Shown here: positions 14,447-22,416 of the stretch, one piece after another
Position numbering within the stretch: the stretch's first letter is position 1
How the letters are laid out: each line of letters begins with the position of its first letter
Translations under genes and position numbers: made by a program
NCBI GenBank assembly: GCA_945874115.1
Contig: CAMCFD010000010.1
Span: 1 to 26,127 of the forward strand
DNA length: 26,127 bases
Reading direction: 5' to 3'
Origin: Rickettsia typhi
Lineage (GTDB): Bacteria; Pseudomonadota; Alphaproteobacteria; Rickettsiales; UBA1997
Notes under the pieces: generated by a model
What the model was told of the DNA's origin: nothing
Seen by the model: only the letters and a program-made list of their open reading frames with translations
Database searches by the model: none

Positions 14447-14878
14447 ATGGTTAAGCGCAATCAAGATTCTCGTCCGACTTCTCCGCATTTACAAATTTAT
14501 GCGTGGAATATTTCCTCATTCACCTCGATTTTGCACCGTCTGACAGGCGTTTTGCTATATCTGTCGATCGTGCTTATTTCTTGGTATATTGTCGTTTTCA
14601 CTTATAAGGTGGGCGGTGTTAGTCCGACTGAAATGACTCCAGAAAATTGCGATTGTGCATGGTTTGAGGCCTTGAAAACAGCGGCTTGCGGCGCGGCGGT
14701 TTTTGTCATTTTCTCACTTTATTATCATTTCTGTAACGGAATTCGCCATTTATTTTGGGATATCGGTAAAGGTTTTGAGATTGGCGTTGCTAGAAAATCG
14801 GGCTATGCGGTGATTTTGCTCGCGATGTTTTTCACGGCGTTAACAATTGCGATGATTGCTTATTTTAAGTTTATGTAA
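14447..14878 (+). CDS. sdhC: Succinate dehydrogenase cytochrome b556 subunit
   Basis: SdhC is one of the two membrane anchors of complex II; it binds haem b and quinone. The 143 residues contain the signature RPTSPHLQIYAWNISSFTSI followed by LHRLTG (residues 9-34), with the S and R residues near the quinone site, and the haem-region motif YYHFCNGIRHLFWD (92-105; H94 is the likely axial ligand). Three helices are seen at about 32-53, 77-98 and 119-142. A somewhat unusual loop between TM1 and TM2 contains two close cysteines (CDC, 68-70). The start ATG is preceded by TGAAAA, not a Shine-Dalgarno sequence. It is the first gene of sdhCDA. Confidence 0.95.
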   Translation: MVKRNQDSRPTSPHLQIYAWNISSFTSILHRLTGVLLYLSIVLISWYIVVFTYKVGGVSPTEMTPENCDCAWFEALKTAACGAAVFVIFSLYYHFCNGIRHLFWDIGKGFEIGVARKSGYAVILLAMFFTALTIAMIAYFKFM

Positions 14879-14936
14879 ATTGCGTTTTTGCAAGCGTTAA
14901 ATCTGGTGTTAAAAAGAATAATTGTTAAATATAAAT

Positions 14937-15299
14937 ATGAAAAAAATAAAAATTGCTCCTTCTACCAAAACCGGTTCGCATCATTGGATGATGCAGCGCG
15001 TTTCGGCGGTGGCTTTGATTCCCTTGATTTTGTGGTTTTCTTATTCTTTCGTGATGATTATTCAAGATGTTGAAGCGAATATGGCGGTGTTTTTCGCTTA
15101 TCCATTCAATGCGGTTATGAGCATTATATTGGTTGCGACTTCGCTCTATCACGGCAGCCTCGGAATGCAAGTTGTGTTTGAAGATTACGTTGCGAACAAA
15201 TTTATGAGAATGGTGATGATTGTGAGTATGCACTTTATTTCATTGACTACGGCGGTTGTTGCTGTTTTGGCGATTTTGAAATTGCATTTGGTTGGGTAA
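14937..15299 (+). CDS. sdhD: Succinate dehydrogenase membrane anchor subunit
   Basis: SdhD is the second membrane anchor of complex II. The ATG at 14937 gives 120 residues beginning MKKIKIAPSTKTGSHHWMMQ and then RVSA, typical of the alphaproteobacterial family; the in-frame TTG at 14922 is unlikely to be the start. Three helices lie at about 22-44, 55-75 and 90-115. The loop motif LYHGSLGMQVVFEDYV holds the conserved His, Asp and Tyr near haem and quinone. It is 58 bases after sdhC and 55 bases before sdhA. Confidence 0.92.
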   Translation: MKKIKIAPSTKTGSHHWMMQRVSAVALIPLILWFSYSFVMIIQDVEANMAVFFAYPFNAVMSIILVATSLYHGSLGMQVVFEDYVANKFMRMVMIVSMHFISLTTAVVAVLAILKLHLVG

Positions 15300-15354
15300 G
15301 ATTAGTGCTAAGAATAAGTCCTGATATTAATGATAGTAAAGATTATAAAATAAA

Positions 15355-17157
15355 ATGAACGAACATAAAATCGGTAATTATAATGTTATTGACCACGAAT
15401 TTGATGTTGTGGTTGTTGGTGCTGGCGGGGCTGGGCTTCGTGCGACTTTTGGCATGGCGCAAAAAGGCTTGAAAACTGCTTGTGTGTCGAAAGTGTTTCC
15501 GACGCGCTCGCACACTGTTGCGGCGCAAGGTGGAATTTCGGCGGCCCTTGGCAATATGGGTGAAGACGACTGGCGCTGGCACATGTTTGACACAGTGAAG
15601 GGCTCTGACTGGCTTGGCGACCAAGACGCGATTGAATATATGTGTAAAGAAGCACCTGACGCAATTATCGAGCTTGAGCATTATGGCGTGCCGTTTTCGC
15701 GCACAAAAGAAGGCAAAATTTATCAGCGTCCTTTTGGCGGAATGACGAAAGAATATGGCGAAGGTGGGCCAGCGCAAAGAACTTGTGCGGCGGCGGATAG
15801 AACCGGTCATGCGATTTTACACACGCTTTATCAGCAATCACTGAAACATAATGCCGAGTTTTTCATCGAATTTTTTGTGCTTGATTTGATCATGGAAAAT
15901 GGTGTTTGTCGTGGTGTCACGGCGCTTTCGATGATTGATGGATCAATTCACCGCTTCAAGGCACATATTGTGGTGATGGCTACTGGTGGATATGGACGCG
16001 CTTATTTCTCGGCGACATCGGCGCATACTTGCACGGGCGATGGCAATGCGATGGTTCTTCGCGCGGGCTTGCCACTTCAAGATATGGAATTCGTACAATT
16101 TCACCCGACCGGAGTTTATGGTTCGGGCTGTTTGATTACTGAAGGTGCGCGCGGTGAGGGCGGATATTTGGTGAACTCAGAAGGCGAGCGTTTCATGGAA
16201 CGTTATGCACCGTCAGCGAAAGATTTGGCGAGTCGTGACGTGGTTTCGCGTTCGATGACGATGGAAATTTTGGCCGGTCGTGGCGTTGGTCCGAACAAAG
16301 ATCATATTTATCTTCACTTGAATCACCTCGATCCAAAAATTTTGCACGAACGTTTACCAGGAATTTCAGAAACTGCGAAAGTTTTTGCGGGTGTTGATGT
16401 TACGAAACAGCCAATTCCGGTGCTTCCGACGGTTCATTATAATATGGGCGGAATTCCGACCAATTTCAAAGGTGAAGTTTTGACGGTGAAAAATGGCAAA
16501 ACTGAAATCGTGCCGGGCCTTATGGCTATTGGTGAAGCGGCTTGCGTTTCGGTTCATGGCGCAAATCGTCTTGGTTCGAATTCACTTCTTGATCTAGTTG
16601 TGTTTGGTCGTGCGGCGGCAATTCAGGCGGCGAAATTAATTTCTCCAAATTCGACTCATCAAGAATTTGCGTCAAAAGAAGCGGGAATCGAAGGAGTTTC
16701 TAGGCTTGATAAGATTCGCAATGCAAACGGAAAATTAGGCACGGCGCAAATCAGACTTGAGATGCAAAAAACGATGCAAAATCATGCGGCGGTCTTTAGA
16801 ACTGAAGACATTATGCAAAAAGGTTGTGCGAAAATGCTTGAGGTTTTTGAAAGTTTCGAAGATGTTAAAATTTCTGATCGCGGATTGATTTGGAACAGTG
16901 ATTTAATCGAAGCCCTCGAGCTTGATAATTTGCGCTCTCAAGCTTTGGTGACGATTGCTGCGGCACTAAATCGCAAAGAAAGTCGCGGCGCTCACGCTCG
17001 CGATGATTATCAAGATCGCGACGATGAAAATTGGATGAAACACACGATTATTTGGTGCGAAGAAAATGGCAAAACCAGAATTGATTATCGCGAAGTTATT
17101 TTAAAGCCAATGAGCAACGAAGTTCAAGCATTTCCTCCAAAAAAGAGAGTCTATTAA
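15355..17157 (+). CDS. sdhA: Succinate dehydrogenase flavoprotein subunit
   Basis: SdhA oxidises succinate to fumarate with covalently bound FAD at the cytoplasmic face of the inner membrane, linking the TCA cycle to the quinone pool. The 600-residue length is normal. The FAD dinucleotide-binding VVVGAGGAGLRA is at 18-29, and the flavinylation site is H53 in RSHTVAAQGG. The active-site stretches HPTGVYGSGCLITEGARGEG and SRDVVSRS, and the capping HGANRLGSNSLLDLVVFGR, are all intact. The C-terminal DYQDRDDENWMKHT is typical. The usual next gene, sdhB (iron-sulphur subunit), is not found here; a GNAT gene follows. A functional complex II therefore needs sdhB elsewhere in the genome. Confidence 0.98.
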   Translation: MNEHKIGNYNVIDHEFDVVVVGAGGAGLRATFGMAQKGLKTACVSKVFPTRSHTVAAQGGISAALGNMGEDDWRWHMFDTVKGSDWLGDQDAIEYMCKEAPDAIIELEHYGVPFSRTKEGKIYQRPFGGMTKEYGEGGPAQRTCAAADRTGHAILHTLYQQSLKHNAEFFIEFFVLDLIMENGVCRGVTALSMIDGSIHRFKAHIVVMATGGYGRAYFSATSAHTCTGDGNAMVLRAGLPLQDMEFVQFHPTGVYGSGCLITEGARGEGGYLVNSEGERFMERYAPSAKDLASRDVVSRSMTMEILAGRGVGPNKDHIYLHLNHLDPKILHERLPGISETAKVFAGVDVTKQPIPVLPTVHYNMGGIPTNFKGEVLTVKNGKTEIVPGLMAIGEAACVSVHGANRLGSNSLLDLVVFGRAAAIQAAKLISPNSTHQEFASKEAGIEGVSRLDKIRNANGKLGTAQIRLEMQKTMQNHAAVFRTEDIMQKGCAKMLEVFESFEDVKISDRGLIWNSDLIEALELDNLRSQALVTIAAALNRKESRGAHARDDYQDRDDENWMKHTIIWCEENGKTRIDYREVILKPMSNEVQAFPPKKRVY

Positions 17158-17159
17158 TC

Positions 17160-17198
17160 GGTTGCTTTTTTTGCGTGAATTTTGTAAAAAAAGCAATC
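17160..17198 (+). terminator. Inverted repeat after sdhA
   Basis: TTGCTTTTTTT (17162-17172) pairs perfectly with AAAAAAAGCAA (17186-17196) around a 13-base loop, with two more outer pairs. It starts three bases after the sdhA stop. Its T-run is in the 5' arm, so it looks more like an intrinsic terminator on the minus strand or an mRNA-stabilising stem for sdhCDA. Confidence 0.4.
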
Positions 17199-17222
17199 TA
17201 GTTTCAGCTTTTAATAAATCAT

Positions 17223-17765
17223 ATGAACAGCGCAATCTTTACAACCGAGCGTCTCGAGGCGCATTTGCTTACTAAAAATAACGAGAAGTTGTTGATTGAT
17301 TTATATAGTCGCGATGAAAATACTCAATATTTAGAAGGTCTAAATGCGATTCAAGATATTGCGTTGACATTTGATTCTTATCGCGAAAATAATAACATCG
17401 GCGCCTATTTAATTTTTTGCAAAAAAACCAAAGATTTTATTGGATTTGGCGGAGTTCAAAATCAAGAACCGCTTAAAGATGGAAGCTTTGCGCTTGATGA
17501 AAAAATCGAGTTTGTGATTATGATTGATTCGTCGCATTTAGGAAAAGGTTATGCGAAAGAATTTTCAGCGGCATTTTTGAATTTTTTCTTCGAAAATCTT
17601 CCTGATTTGGTTATTCCTGCAAGAGTAAATCAGGGAAATTTTGCGTGTATAAAATTGCTTGAGAAGCTTGGATTTATTAAGGCGGGCGAGGTTCCTTATT
17701 ATAGTTATGAAAATAAATTTCACTTGCTAAAAATTGATAATGGCGCAATTAAAGCGCGCAACTAA
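17223..17765 (+). CDS. GNAT family N-acetyltransferase (RimJ/RimL type)
   Basis: This 180-residue protein has the layout of the RimJ/RimL-like Acetyltransf_3 group. It opens with FTTERLEAHLL (6-16). A mid-protein GFGGVQN strand and VIMIDSSHLGKGYAKE (98-113) contain the acetyl-CoA pyrophosphate-binding loop. NQGNFACIKLLEKLGF (136-151) is the usual helix-strand before the substrate strand. Related enzymes acetylate N-termini of ribosomal proteins or small molecules; the substrate cannot be told here. It follows sdhA by 65 bases across an inverted repeat and converges with ggt. Confidence 0.85.
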   Translation: MNSAIFTTERLEAHLLTKNNEKLLIDLYSRDENTQYLEGLNAIQDIALTFDSYRENNNIGAYLIFCKKTKDFIGFGGVQNQEPLKDGSFALDEKIEFVIMIDSSHLGKGYAKEFSAAFLNFFFENLPDLVIPARVNQGNFACIKLLEKLGFIKAGEVPYYSYENKFHLLKIDNGAIKARN

Positions 17766-17783
17766 AATTGCCACGCTTTAATT
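17747..17783. terminator. Stem-loop between the convergent GNAT gene and ggt
   Basis: AATTAAAGCG (17747-17756) pairs with CGCTTTAATT (17774-17783); the GNAT stop codon lies in the 17-base loop. It is followed by an A/T-rich run. An 11-base direct repeat, AATTGCCACGC (17766-17776 and 17797-17807), overlaps it; the second copy is inside the ggt end. It may serve as a terminator for both genes. Confidence 0.4.
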
Positions 17784-17787
17784 ATAA

Positions 17788-19548
17788 TTATTTTCCAATT
17801 GCCACGCCTTGTCTTCTTGGATCGGCGCCACCAGTGAGCTTGTCGTTTTTAATCGCGATTGCGTTGATGCCGCTGACGATGTCTATAACTTTGGTTTTGT
17901 GTCCGATTTTTTCTAACTTTTGCTGCAACTTCACAATTTTTGTCCCTGATTCAAGTTCGACAACATCGTTTAAAACTACAAAATTCGGTGATGAAATTGC
18001 TTGTTGAATATCTTGGCCAAAATCGAGATGATTGACGATTGTTTTTACTGTGAATTGAATTATTCTTGGCCCACCCGGAGAGCCTACTACCATAATTAAA
18101 TCATCATTTTCATTGAAGATGAAAGTTGGGCTCATCGAGCTTCTCGGCTGTTTCTTTGGCTGAACTCGATTGGCGACTTTTTTGCCATTAATTTTTGGCT
18201 TAAATGAAAAATCGGTGAGTTGGTTGTTAAGCATAAAGCCGTCAACTGAAAGACCTGAGCCGAAAAAATATTCAATCGAGCTGGTGAGGGCGACCGCGTT
18301 TCCTGCTTCGTCAACGATTGATAAATGTGTGGTTGAAGGTAATTCTATCGAATTATCTTTAGCTAATTTTTTCGAAGACAATTCTTTTCTCGTCGCGAAT
18401 TTTCCAAATGAAACTTCTGGCATTGCTTGATCTGGCTTAATCAAATTAGATCTGTCTCGCAAATAAATTTTGTCGAGCATTTGTGCGATTGGAACATCGT
18501 CAACATCGGCGACATATTCATTGCGGTCGGCGTAGGCGAGGCGCGTGGCTTCGGTGATCAGGTGAATTGTTTCAAGTGAATTCGCTTGCATTTTTTTGAG
18601 ATCGAAATTTTCTAAAATTCCCAAGATTTGCAGAACCGTAATTCCGCCAGAGCTCGGCAATGGCATTGAACAAATTTTATATTTGATGCGATAAGTTGCG
18701 CAAATTAAATCACCGGTTTTGCTTTTATAATTGCTTAAATCGCTCAAACTTAAATATCCTGGATTTATTTTTGAAAAATGAACGGCGCGAACAATGTCTT
18801 TGGCGATTTGTCCTTTATAGAAAGGATCAATGCCTTCGCGCGCAATAATATCAAGGGTTCGTGCCATTTTCGGATTTGTGATTACGGTGTCGATTTTCAG
18901 AACTTCGCCATTTTTATCGAGATAAAGTTCTTTTGATTCGTTAAAATCTTTGAGATAAGAAACTTCTTTTGCTAAAATATGCGTTCTCTCGTTGATTTGA
19001 AAGCCGTTTTTGGCGAGGTCAATCGCAGGTTTGAATAATGTTTCCCATTTAAGTGCGCCATATTTTTCATGAGCTTCTTTCAAGATTTTTAATAATCCAG
19101 GAACTCCGACAGAAAGTCCGCCGCGCACTGCATCGTTAAATTTTCTTGGTTCACCTTTTTTGTCAAGAAACATTGTTTCAAAAGCTTGCGCCGGCGCATT
19201 TTCGCGACCGTTAAAATAAATTGTTTGCTTGGTTTTTGCGTCGAAATATAATAAAAATCCACCGCCGCCAATGCCAGAAGAATGTGGCTCGACGACATTT
19301 AAAACAAGTTGTGCGGCGATTGCGGCGTCGATTGCGTTTCCGCCTTGCGAAAGCGCCCAAGCTCCGGCTTTGCTGGCGAGAGAGTTGGCGCTTGACACAA
19401 TATATTTTTCAGCCTTGACTGATTTGGTTTTTTTAAATCCAGAATAAGGTTCGCCAATCCAGTTGTCAGAAGCATTTGTGGCAGAATGTGCTGTTGAAAA
19501 AATAAGAACAAAAATTGCGACTAAAATAATTCTAAATTCCAGTTTCAT
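17788..19548 (-). CDS. ggt: Gamma-glutamyltransferase precursor
   Basis: Ggt is a periplasmic Ntn-hydrolase that cleaves gamma-glutamyl bonds of glutathione and related compounds, or transfers the glutamyl group. Starting at ATG 19548 gives 586 residues with a signal peptide (MKLEFRIILVAIFVLIFSTA, then HSA). An upstream ATG at 19581 would add 11 residues and a longer overlap with the previous gene. Numbered from that upstream ATG, the self-cleavage nucleophile is T417 in PSTTHLSIVD, the substrate-binding arginine is R126 in FNGRENAP, and the oxyanion/substrate motif is GSPGGPRII. EPHSSGIGGGGFLL is also typical. The start overlaps the end of the RodZ-like gene, so the two are probably translated from one message with murG. 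Confidence 0.94.
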   Translation of the reverse strand: MKLEFRIILVAIFVLIFSTAHSATNASDNWIGEPYSGFKKTKSVKAEKYIVSSANSLASKAGAWALSQGGNAIDAAIAAQLVLNVVEPHSSGIGGGGFLLYFDAKTKQTIYFNGRENAPAQAFETMFLDKKGEPRKFNDAVRGGLSVGVPGLLKILKEAHEKYGALKWETLFKPAIDLAKNGFQINERTHILAKEVSYLKDFNESKELYLDKNGEVLKIDTVITNPKMARTLDIIAREGIDPFYKGQIAKDIVRAVHFSKINPGYLSLSDLSNYKSKTGDLICATYRIKYKICSMPLPSSGGITVLQILGILENFDLKKMQANSLETIHLITEATRLAYADRNEYVADVDDVPIAQMLDKIYLRDRSNLIKPDQAMPEVSFGKFATRKELSSKKLAKDNSIELPSTTHLSIVDEAGNAVALTSSIEYFFGSGLSVDGFMLNNQLTDFSFKPKINGKKVANRVQPKKQPRSSMSPTFIFNENDDLIMVVGSPGGPRIIQFTVKTIVNHLDFGQDIQQAISSPNFVVLNDVVELESGTKIVKLQQKLEKIGHKTKVIDIVSGINAIAIKNDKLTGGADPRRQGVAIGK

Positions 19549-20104
19549 TTGTTTGCGGTTGGTTGATATCTTCTTGAACATCGGCCTTATCTTCTTGAGT
19601 GATGTCTTCTATTTTTGTTTGATTCGCATTCACATCGTCAGTTTTAAGTTGCTGCATTTTCTCGATAACAAAAGAATTTGTGACGAGATCTGTTTTGTCT
19701 TCTTTTGAACTCATGACGGTTAATAAAATAAAAAACAGCAATAATGAGGCGATCAAAAAGTTGAAAAATACATCTTTGTCTGGTGTTAAATCGAGGTTTT
19801 CACCAATGTTGACAAGTTGATGTTTTTTCTTGTTAACGTTTGATTCAATTGGTAAAGTTTTTATTTTTTCATTGATGAGATTTTCGTCAAGTTTAAGAAG
19901 TTTCGCGTATGATAAAATAAGGCCAGCGACGTATAAATTTTTGTCGAGATTTTGCCAATCTTCAGCTTCAATTGCCGCAATATATTTGATTTTTATGTTT
20001 AATTGTGAAGAAATTTTTTTAACATCAAGCGATAATTCTTCACGTTTTTTTTGCAGAAGTTTTCCAAGAGAAATATCTGTATTTTGAATAAGTTTTTCTT
20101 CCAT
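19532..20104 (-). CDS. RodZ-like helix-turn-helix membrane protein, short form
   Basis: This 190-residue protein has an N-terminal HTH domain of the RodZ kind (about 13-75: LGKLLQKKREELSLDVKKIS, then LNIKIKYIAAIE and YVAGLILSYAKLL), a linker, one transmembrane helix (about 112-131) and an acidic, Gln/Asn/Thr-rich periplasmic tail of about 60 residues. In RodZ the HTH domain binds MreB and links it to the rod-shape wall machinery. The periplasmic beta-domain (DUF4115) of full-length RodZ is missing. The gene begins 3 bases after the murG stop and overlaps ggt, so it is co-transcribed with a peptidoglycan gene, which supports a wall-related role. It could instead be a membrane-bound regulator of another type. 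Confidence 0.75.
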   Translation of the reverse strand: MEEKLIQNTDISLGKLLQKKREELSLDVKKISSQLNIKIKYIAAIEAEDWQNLDKNLYVAGLILSYAKLLKLDENLINEKIKTLPIESNVNKKKHQLVNIGENLDLTPDKDVFFNFLIASLLLFFILLTVMSSKEDKTDLVTNSFVIEKMQQLKTDDVNANQTKIEDITQEDKADVQEDINQPQTNETGI

Positions 20105-20107
20105 TCT

Positions 20108-21265
20108 TTATCGAATTAAATTTGCCAAATTTTTTGTCGCATCTAAATTAGCAATTTTCTCGCAATTTTTCGACATTTTTAGCAAAATTTCTTTGTTTTG
20201 CAGCAAATTTGTCAGAGTTTTTGCAATGTTATTTATTGTAAAATCTTTTTCTTCAATTACAAGTGCTAAACCGTTTTCTTCGAAAATTTTGGCGTTTTTT
20301 AGTTGATGATTATCGGCAGATTTTGCAAAAGGAACTAAAATCATCGGTTTTTTTGCTGCCGCAAATTCGGCCAAAGAAGACGAGCCAGAGCGCGCTATTA
20401 TTAGGTTGGCGTTTGATATTTTTTCGCGCATATCTTCGAAAAAATCATCAATTTCAATATTCATATTAAATTTTTTATATTGTTCATAAGTGCTTTGGAT
20501 TAAGTCGCTGCGGCATTGCTGAAAGATATATAAATAATTTTTTACGTCTTCGGGTAAATTAAAAAACGCTTTTGGCAAAATTTCGCTGAAAATTTTGGCG
20601 CCACCAGATCCGCCGATTATTAATATTTTGAAATATTTTTTATTTTTCTCGAAATCTTCTAAATCATTGAATTCAGAGGCTAAAATTAAACCTTCATAGC
20701 CCATTTTGTCGCGTTTTTTTGCTTCTTGTTTTTCGGGAAATTTATAGTCGATTTTATTTAATTCAAGAATTTCCTCGCGCACTGGATTTCCGGTTGTTGT
20801 GCATTTTTCTTGATATTTTTGCAAAATTGCATCAGTTTTTGCGAAAGTTAAGGCAATTTTGTCGCAAAATTTGGCGAAAATGCGATTTACTTTGCCAAAA
20901 TGAGCATTTTGTTCGTGTAAAATTATTTTGGTACGAGTTAAAATTGCGGCAATTAAAATTGGAAAAGTTGCGTATCCGCCGAAAGCAAAAACATATTTTG
21001 GGCGATATTTTAGGAATAAAAAAAGTGATTTTAGTGTGCCGAAAAATATTTTAAATCCACCAAATAAAAGGCCAGCGAAGCTTTTTTTAAGTTGTGCGGA
21101 CGGTATTATTTTTGCATAAAAATCATCTTCAGCTTTTATGTATGGTTGATATTTTTTGTCGGCCAAAATAAAAACCCGATAATTTTTGGCAAGTTCTTTG
21201 GCTAAACATCTGGCCGGTATTATGTGGCCGCCTGTGCCGCCGGTTGCTATAAAAATATTTGTCAT
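20108..21265 (-). CDS. murG: UDP-N-acetylglucosamine--N-acetylmuramyl-(pentapeptide) pyrophosphoryl-undecaprenol GlcNAc transferase
   Basis: MurG adds GlcNAc to lipid I to make lipid II at the cytoplasmic face of the inner membrane. It is a two-domain GT-B enzyme. G-loop 1 is ATGGTGGHIIPA (7-18), and HEQNAHFGKVNR (117-128) and GNPVREEI (159-166) are diagnostic. The second glycine loop reads GGSGGAK (218-224), with Gly where GGSQGA is usual. The donor-binding stretch is ARSGSSSLAEFAAAKKPMIL followed by VPFAKSADNHQLKNA. The length of 385 residues is slightly long because of a charged insertion at about 172-213 between the domains. The gene stands apart from the usual mur/fts (dcw) cluster and is instead followed by a RodZ-like gene and ggt. 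Confidence 0.95.
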   Translation of the reverse strand: MTNIFIATGGTGGHIIPARCLAKELAKNYRVFILADKKYQPYIKAEDDFYAKIIPSAQLKKSFAGLLFGGFKIFFGTLKSLFLFLKYRPKYVFAFGGYATFPILIAAILTRTKIILHEQNAHFGKVNRIFAKFCDKIALTFAKTDAILQKYQEKCTTTGNPVREEILELNKIDYKFPEKQEAKKRDKMGYEGLILASEFNDLEDFEKNKKYFKILIIGGSGGAKIFSEILPKAFFNLPEDVKNYLYIFQQCRSDLIQSTYEQYKKFNMNIEIDDFFEDMREKISNANLIIARSGSSSLAEFAAAKKPMILVPFAKSADNHQLKNAKIFEENGLALVIEEKDFTINNIAKTLTNLLQNKEILLKMSKNCEKIANLDATKNLANLIR

Positions 21266-21316
21266 TTTATCGAAATTGTCGCGTAAAAATATTGACGCGG
21301 CGTTGTAATTTTATCA

Positions 21317-21344
21317 ATATTAAATCAAATCAGGATTTTTTCAA
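21317..21344 (-). promoter_or_regulatory. Promoter for the murG operon
   Basis: On the minus strand TTGAAA (21344-21339), a 16-base spacer and TAATAT (21322-21317) lie about 50 bases before the murG ATG. Confidence 0.45.
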
Positions 21345-21373
21345 TTAAGATTTGACGGAAATCCATCGATCCT

Positions 21374-21402
21374 TTGCCTAGTAAGGATAGATACTTTATA
21401 AA
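21374..21402 (+). promoter_or_regulatory. Distal promoter candidate for argF
   Basis: TTGCCT (21374-21379), a 17-base spacer and TATAAA (21397-21402). An inverted repeat ATCCTT-N8-AAGGAT (21369-21388) overlaps the -35 and could be a protein-binding site. Confidence 0.45.
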
Positions 21403-21428
21403 CTTGCTCAAAAAAAGCCAAAAAAAGC

Positions 21429-21457
21429 TTGTAATATTAGTAAAAAAGCTTTATAAA
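21429..21457 (+). promoter_or_regulatory. Proximal promoter candidate for argF
   Basis: TTGTAA (21429-21434), a 17-base spacer and TATAAA (21452-21457), the latter inside the palindrome CTTTATAAAG. It lies 55 bases downstream of the distal candidate with the same -10 and the same spacing, and 32 bases before the ATG at 21490. Confidence 0.5.
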
Positions 21458-21489
21458 GGTATTTTTAAACCATTTTAAATTTGATAGCA

Positions 21490-22404
21490 ATGCCTAATTT
21501 CATTGATTTAAACCAAATTGACAAAGCAGAATTGAGAAAAATTCTTGAGCTTGCGAAGGCACTTAAGGCGAAAAAATCAAATGCGAGACTTGAGGGAAAA
21601 CAGCTTGCGATGATTTTTGAGAAATCTTCGACGCGAACAAGAATCTCGTTTGAGGCCGGAATCAACCAGCTTGGCGGCAATGCGATTGTGATGAACAAAA
21701 GTGATACGCAACTTGGAAAAGGCGAAACGGTTGCTGACACCGCGAAAGTTTTATCGCGCTTTGTTGATATTGTGATGGCGCGCGTCGACTCACACAAAAC
21801 CCTGATTGAACTTGCTGCGAACGCTACAATTCCGGTGATTAACGCGTTGTCAGATTTCTCACATCCGTGCCAAATTATGGCGAGTGTTCAAGCAATTGAA
21901 GAACATTTGGGTGGTATTAAAGGCAAAAAACTAGCGTGGTTTGGTGATGCGAATAATGTGTTGAACTCTTACATACACGGCGCGGTGGCGTTTGGATATG
22001 AGCTTAATATTGCCGTGCCAAAAGATTATGATTTTTGCGATGGCGAAATTGAAAAAGCAATCAAAAATGGCGCAAAAATAAATGTTTTTGAAGACGCCAA
22101 AAAAGCTGCGAAGGGCGCAAATGTCTTGATTGCGGACACTTGGTTTTCAATGGGACAAAAATCGGCGCAAGACGAAAAATTGAAGAAAGAAAAATTGGCG
22201 CAACTCACGCCTTATAAAATTACGCAAGAATTGATGAATTTGGCCGCCAAAGGCGCGATTTTCACGCATTGCTTGCCAGCATATCGCGGATATGAAGTTG
22301 AGGCTGAAGTTATTGACGGCGCAAGGTCGATTGTGTTTGATGAGGCTGAGAATAGGCTTCATGCGCAAAAGGCGGTTATGTTGTGGTGTTTAAAAAAAAT
22401 CTAG
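21490..22404 (+). CDS. argF: Ornithine carbamoyltransferase
   Basis: ArgF condenses ornithine and carbamoyl phosphate to citrulline in arginine synthesis. ATG 21490 gives 304 residues beginning MPNFIDLNQI, the usual family start; the in-frame TTG at 21481 is not needed. Carbamoyl phosphate-binding STRTR is at 47-51 and HPCQ at 125-128. DTWFSMGQ holds the SMG ornithine loop, and the HCLPAYRG cysteine loop is intact, followed by DEAENRLHAQKAVM. The SMG loop and the HCLP motif separate it from aspartate carbamoyltransferase. It is preceded by two tandem promoter candidates and stands alone, between the divergent murG and the convergent kdsA. Confidence 0.95.
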   Translation: MPNFIDLNQIDKAELRKILELAKALKAKKSNARLEGKQLAMIFEKSSTRTRISFEAGINQLGGNAIVMNKSDTQLGKGETVADTAKVLSRFVDIVMARVDSHKTLIELAANATIPVINALSDFSHPCQIMASVQAIEEHLGGIKGKKLAWFGDANNVLNSYIHGAVAFGYELNIAVPKDYDFCDGEIEKAIKNGAKINVFEDAKKAAKGANVLIADTWFSMGQKSAQDEKLKKEKLAQLTPYKITQELMNLAAKGAIFTHCLPAYRGYEVEAEVIDGARSIVFDEAENRLHAQKAVMLWCLKKI

Positions 22405-22416
22405 CGATTTTTTTTA
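22391..22416 (+). terminator. A/T-tract hairpin enclosing the argF stop codon
   Basis: An 11-base arm of T, eight A, T, C (22391-22401) pairs perfectly with G, A, eight T, A (22406-22416) around the loop TAGC, which contains the TAG stop. The layout is as at the rpsT end. The eight-T run makes an intrinsic terminator plausible despite a GC-poor stem. Confidence 0.45.

Noticed and set aside
14922..14936. TTG start for sdhD five codons upstream of the ATG
   Set aside because: The ATG at 14937 gives the normal N-terminus. The same reasoning rejects the TTG starts at 76 (internal), 2027 and 21481.
15343..15810. Minus-strand open frame of about 155 codons opposite the sdhA start
   Set aside because: sdhA is certain here; the Arg/His-rich antisense product is a by-product of its codon usage.
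17766..17807. Direct repeat AATTGCCACGC as an attachment site or CRISPR-like repeat
   Set aside because: There are only two copies of 11 bases, one inside the ggt coding end, with no array, integrase or cas gene nearby.
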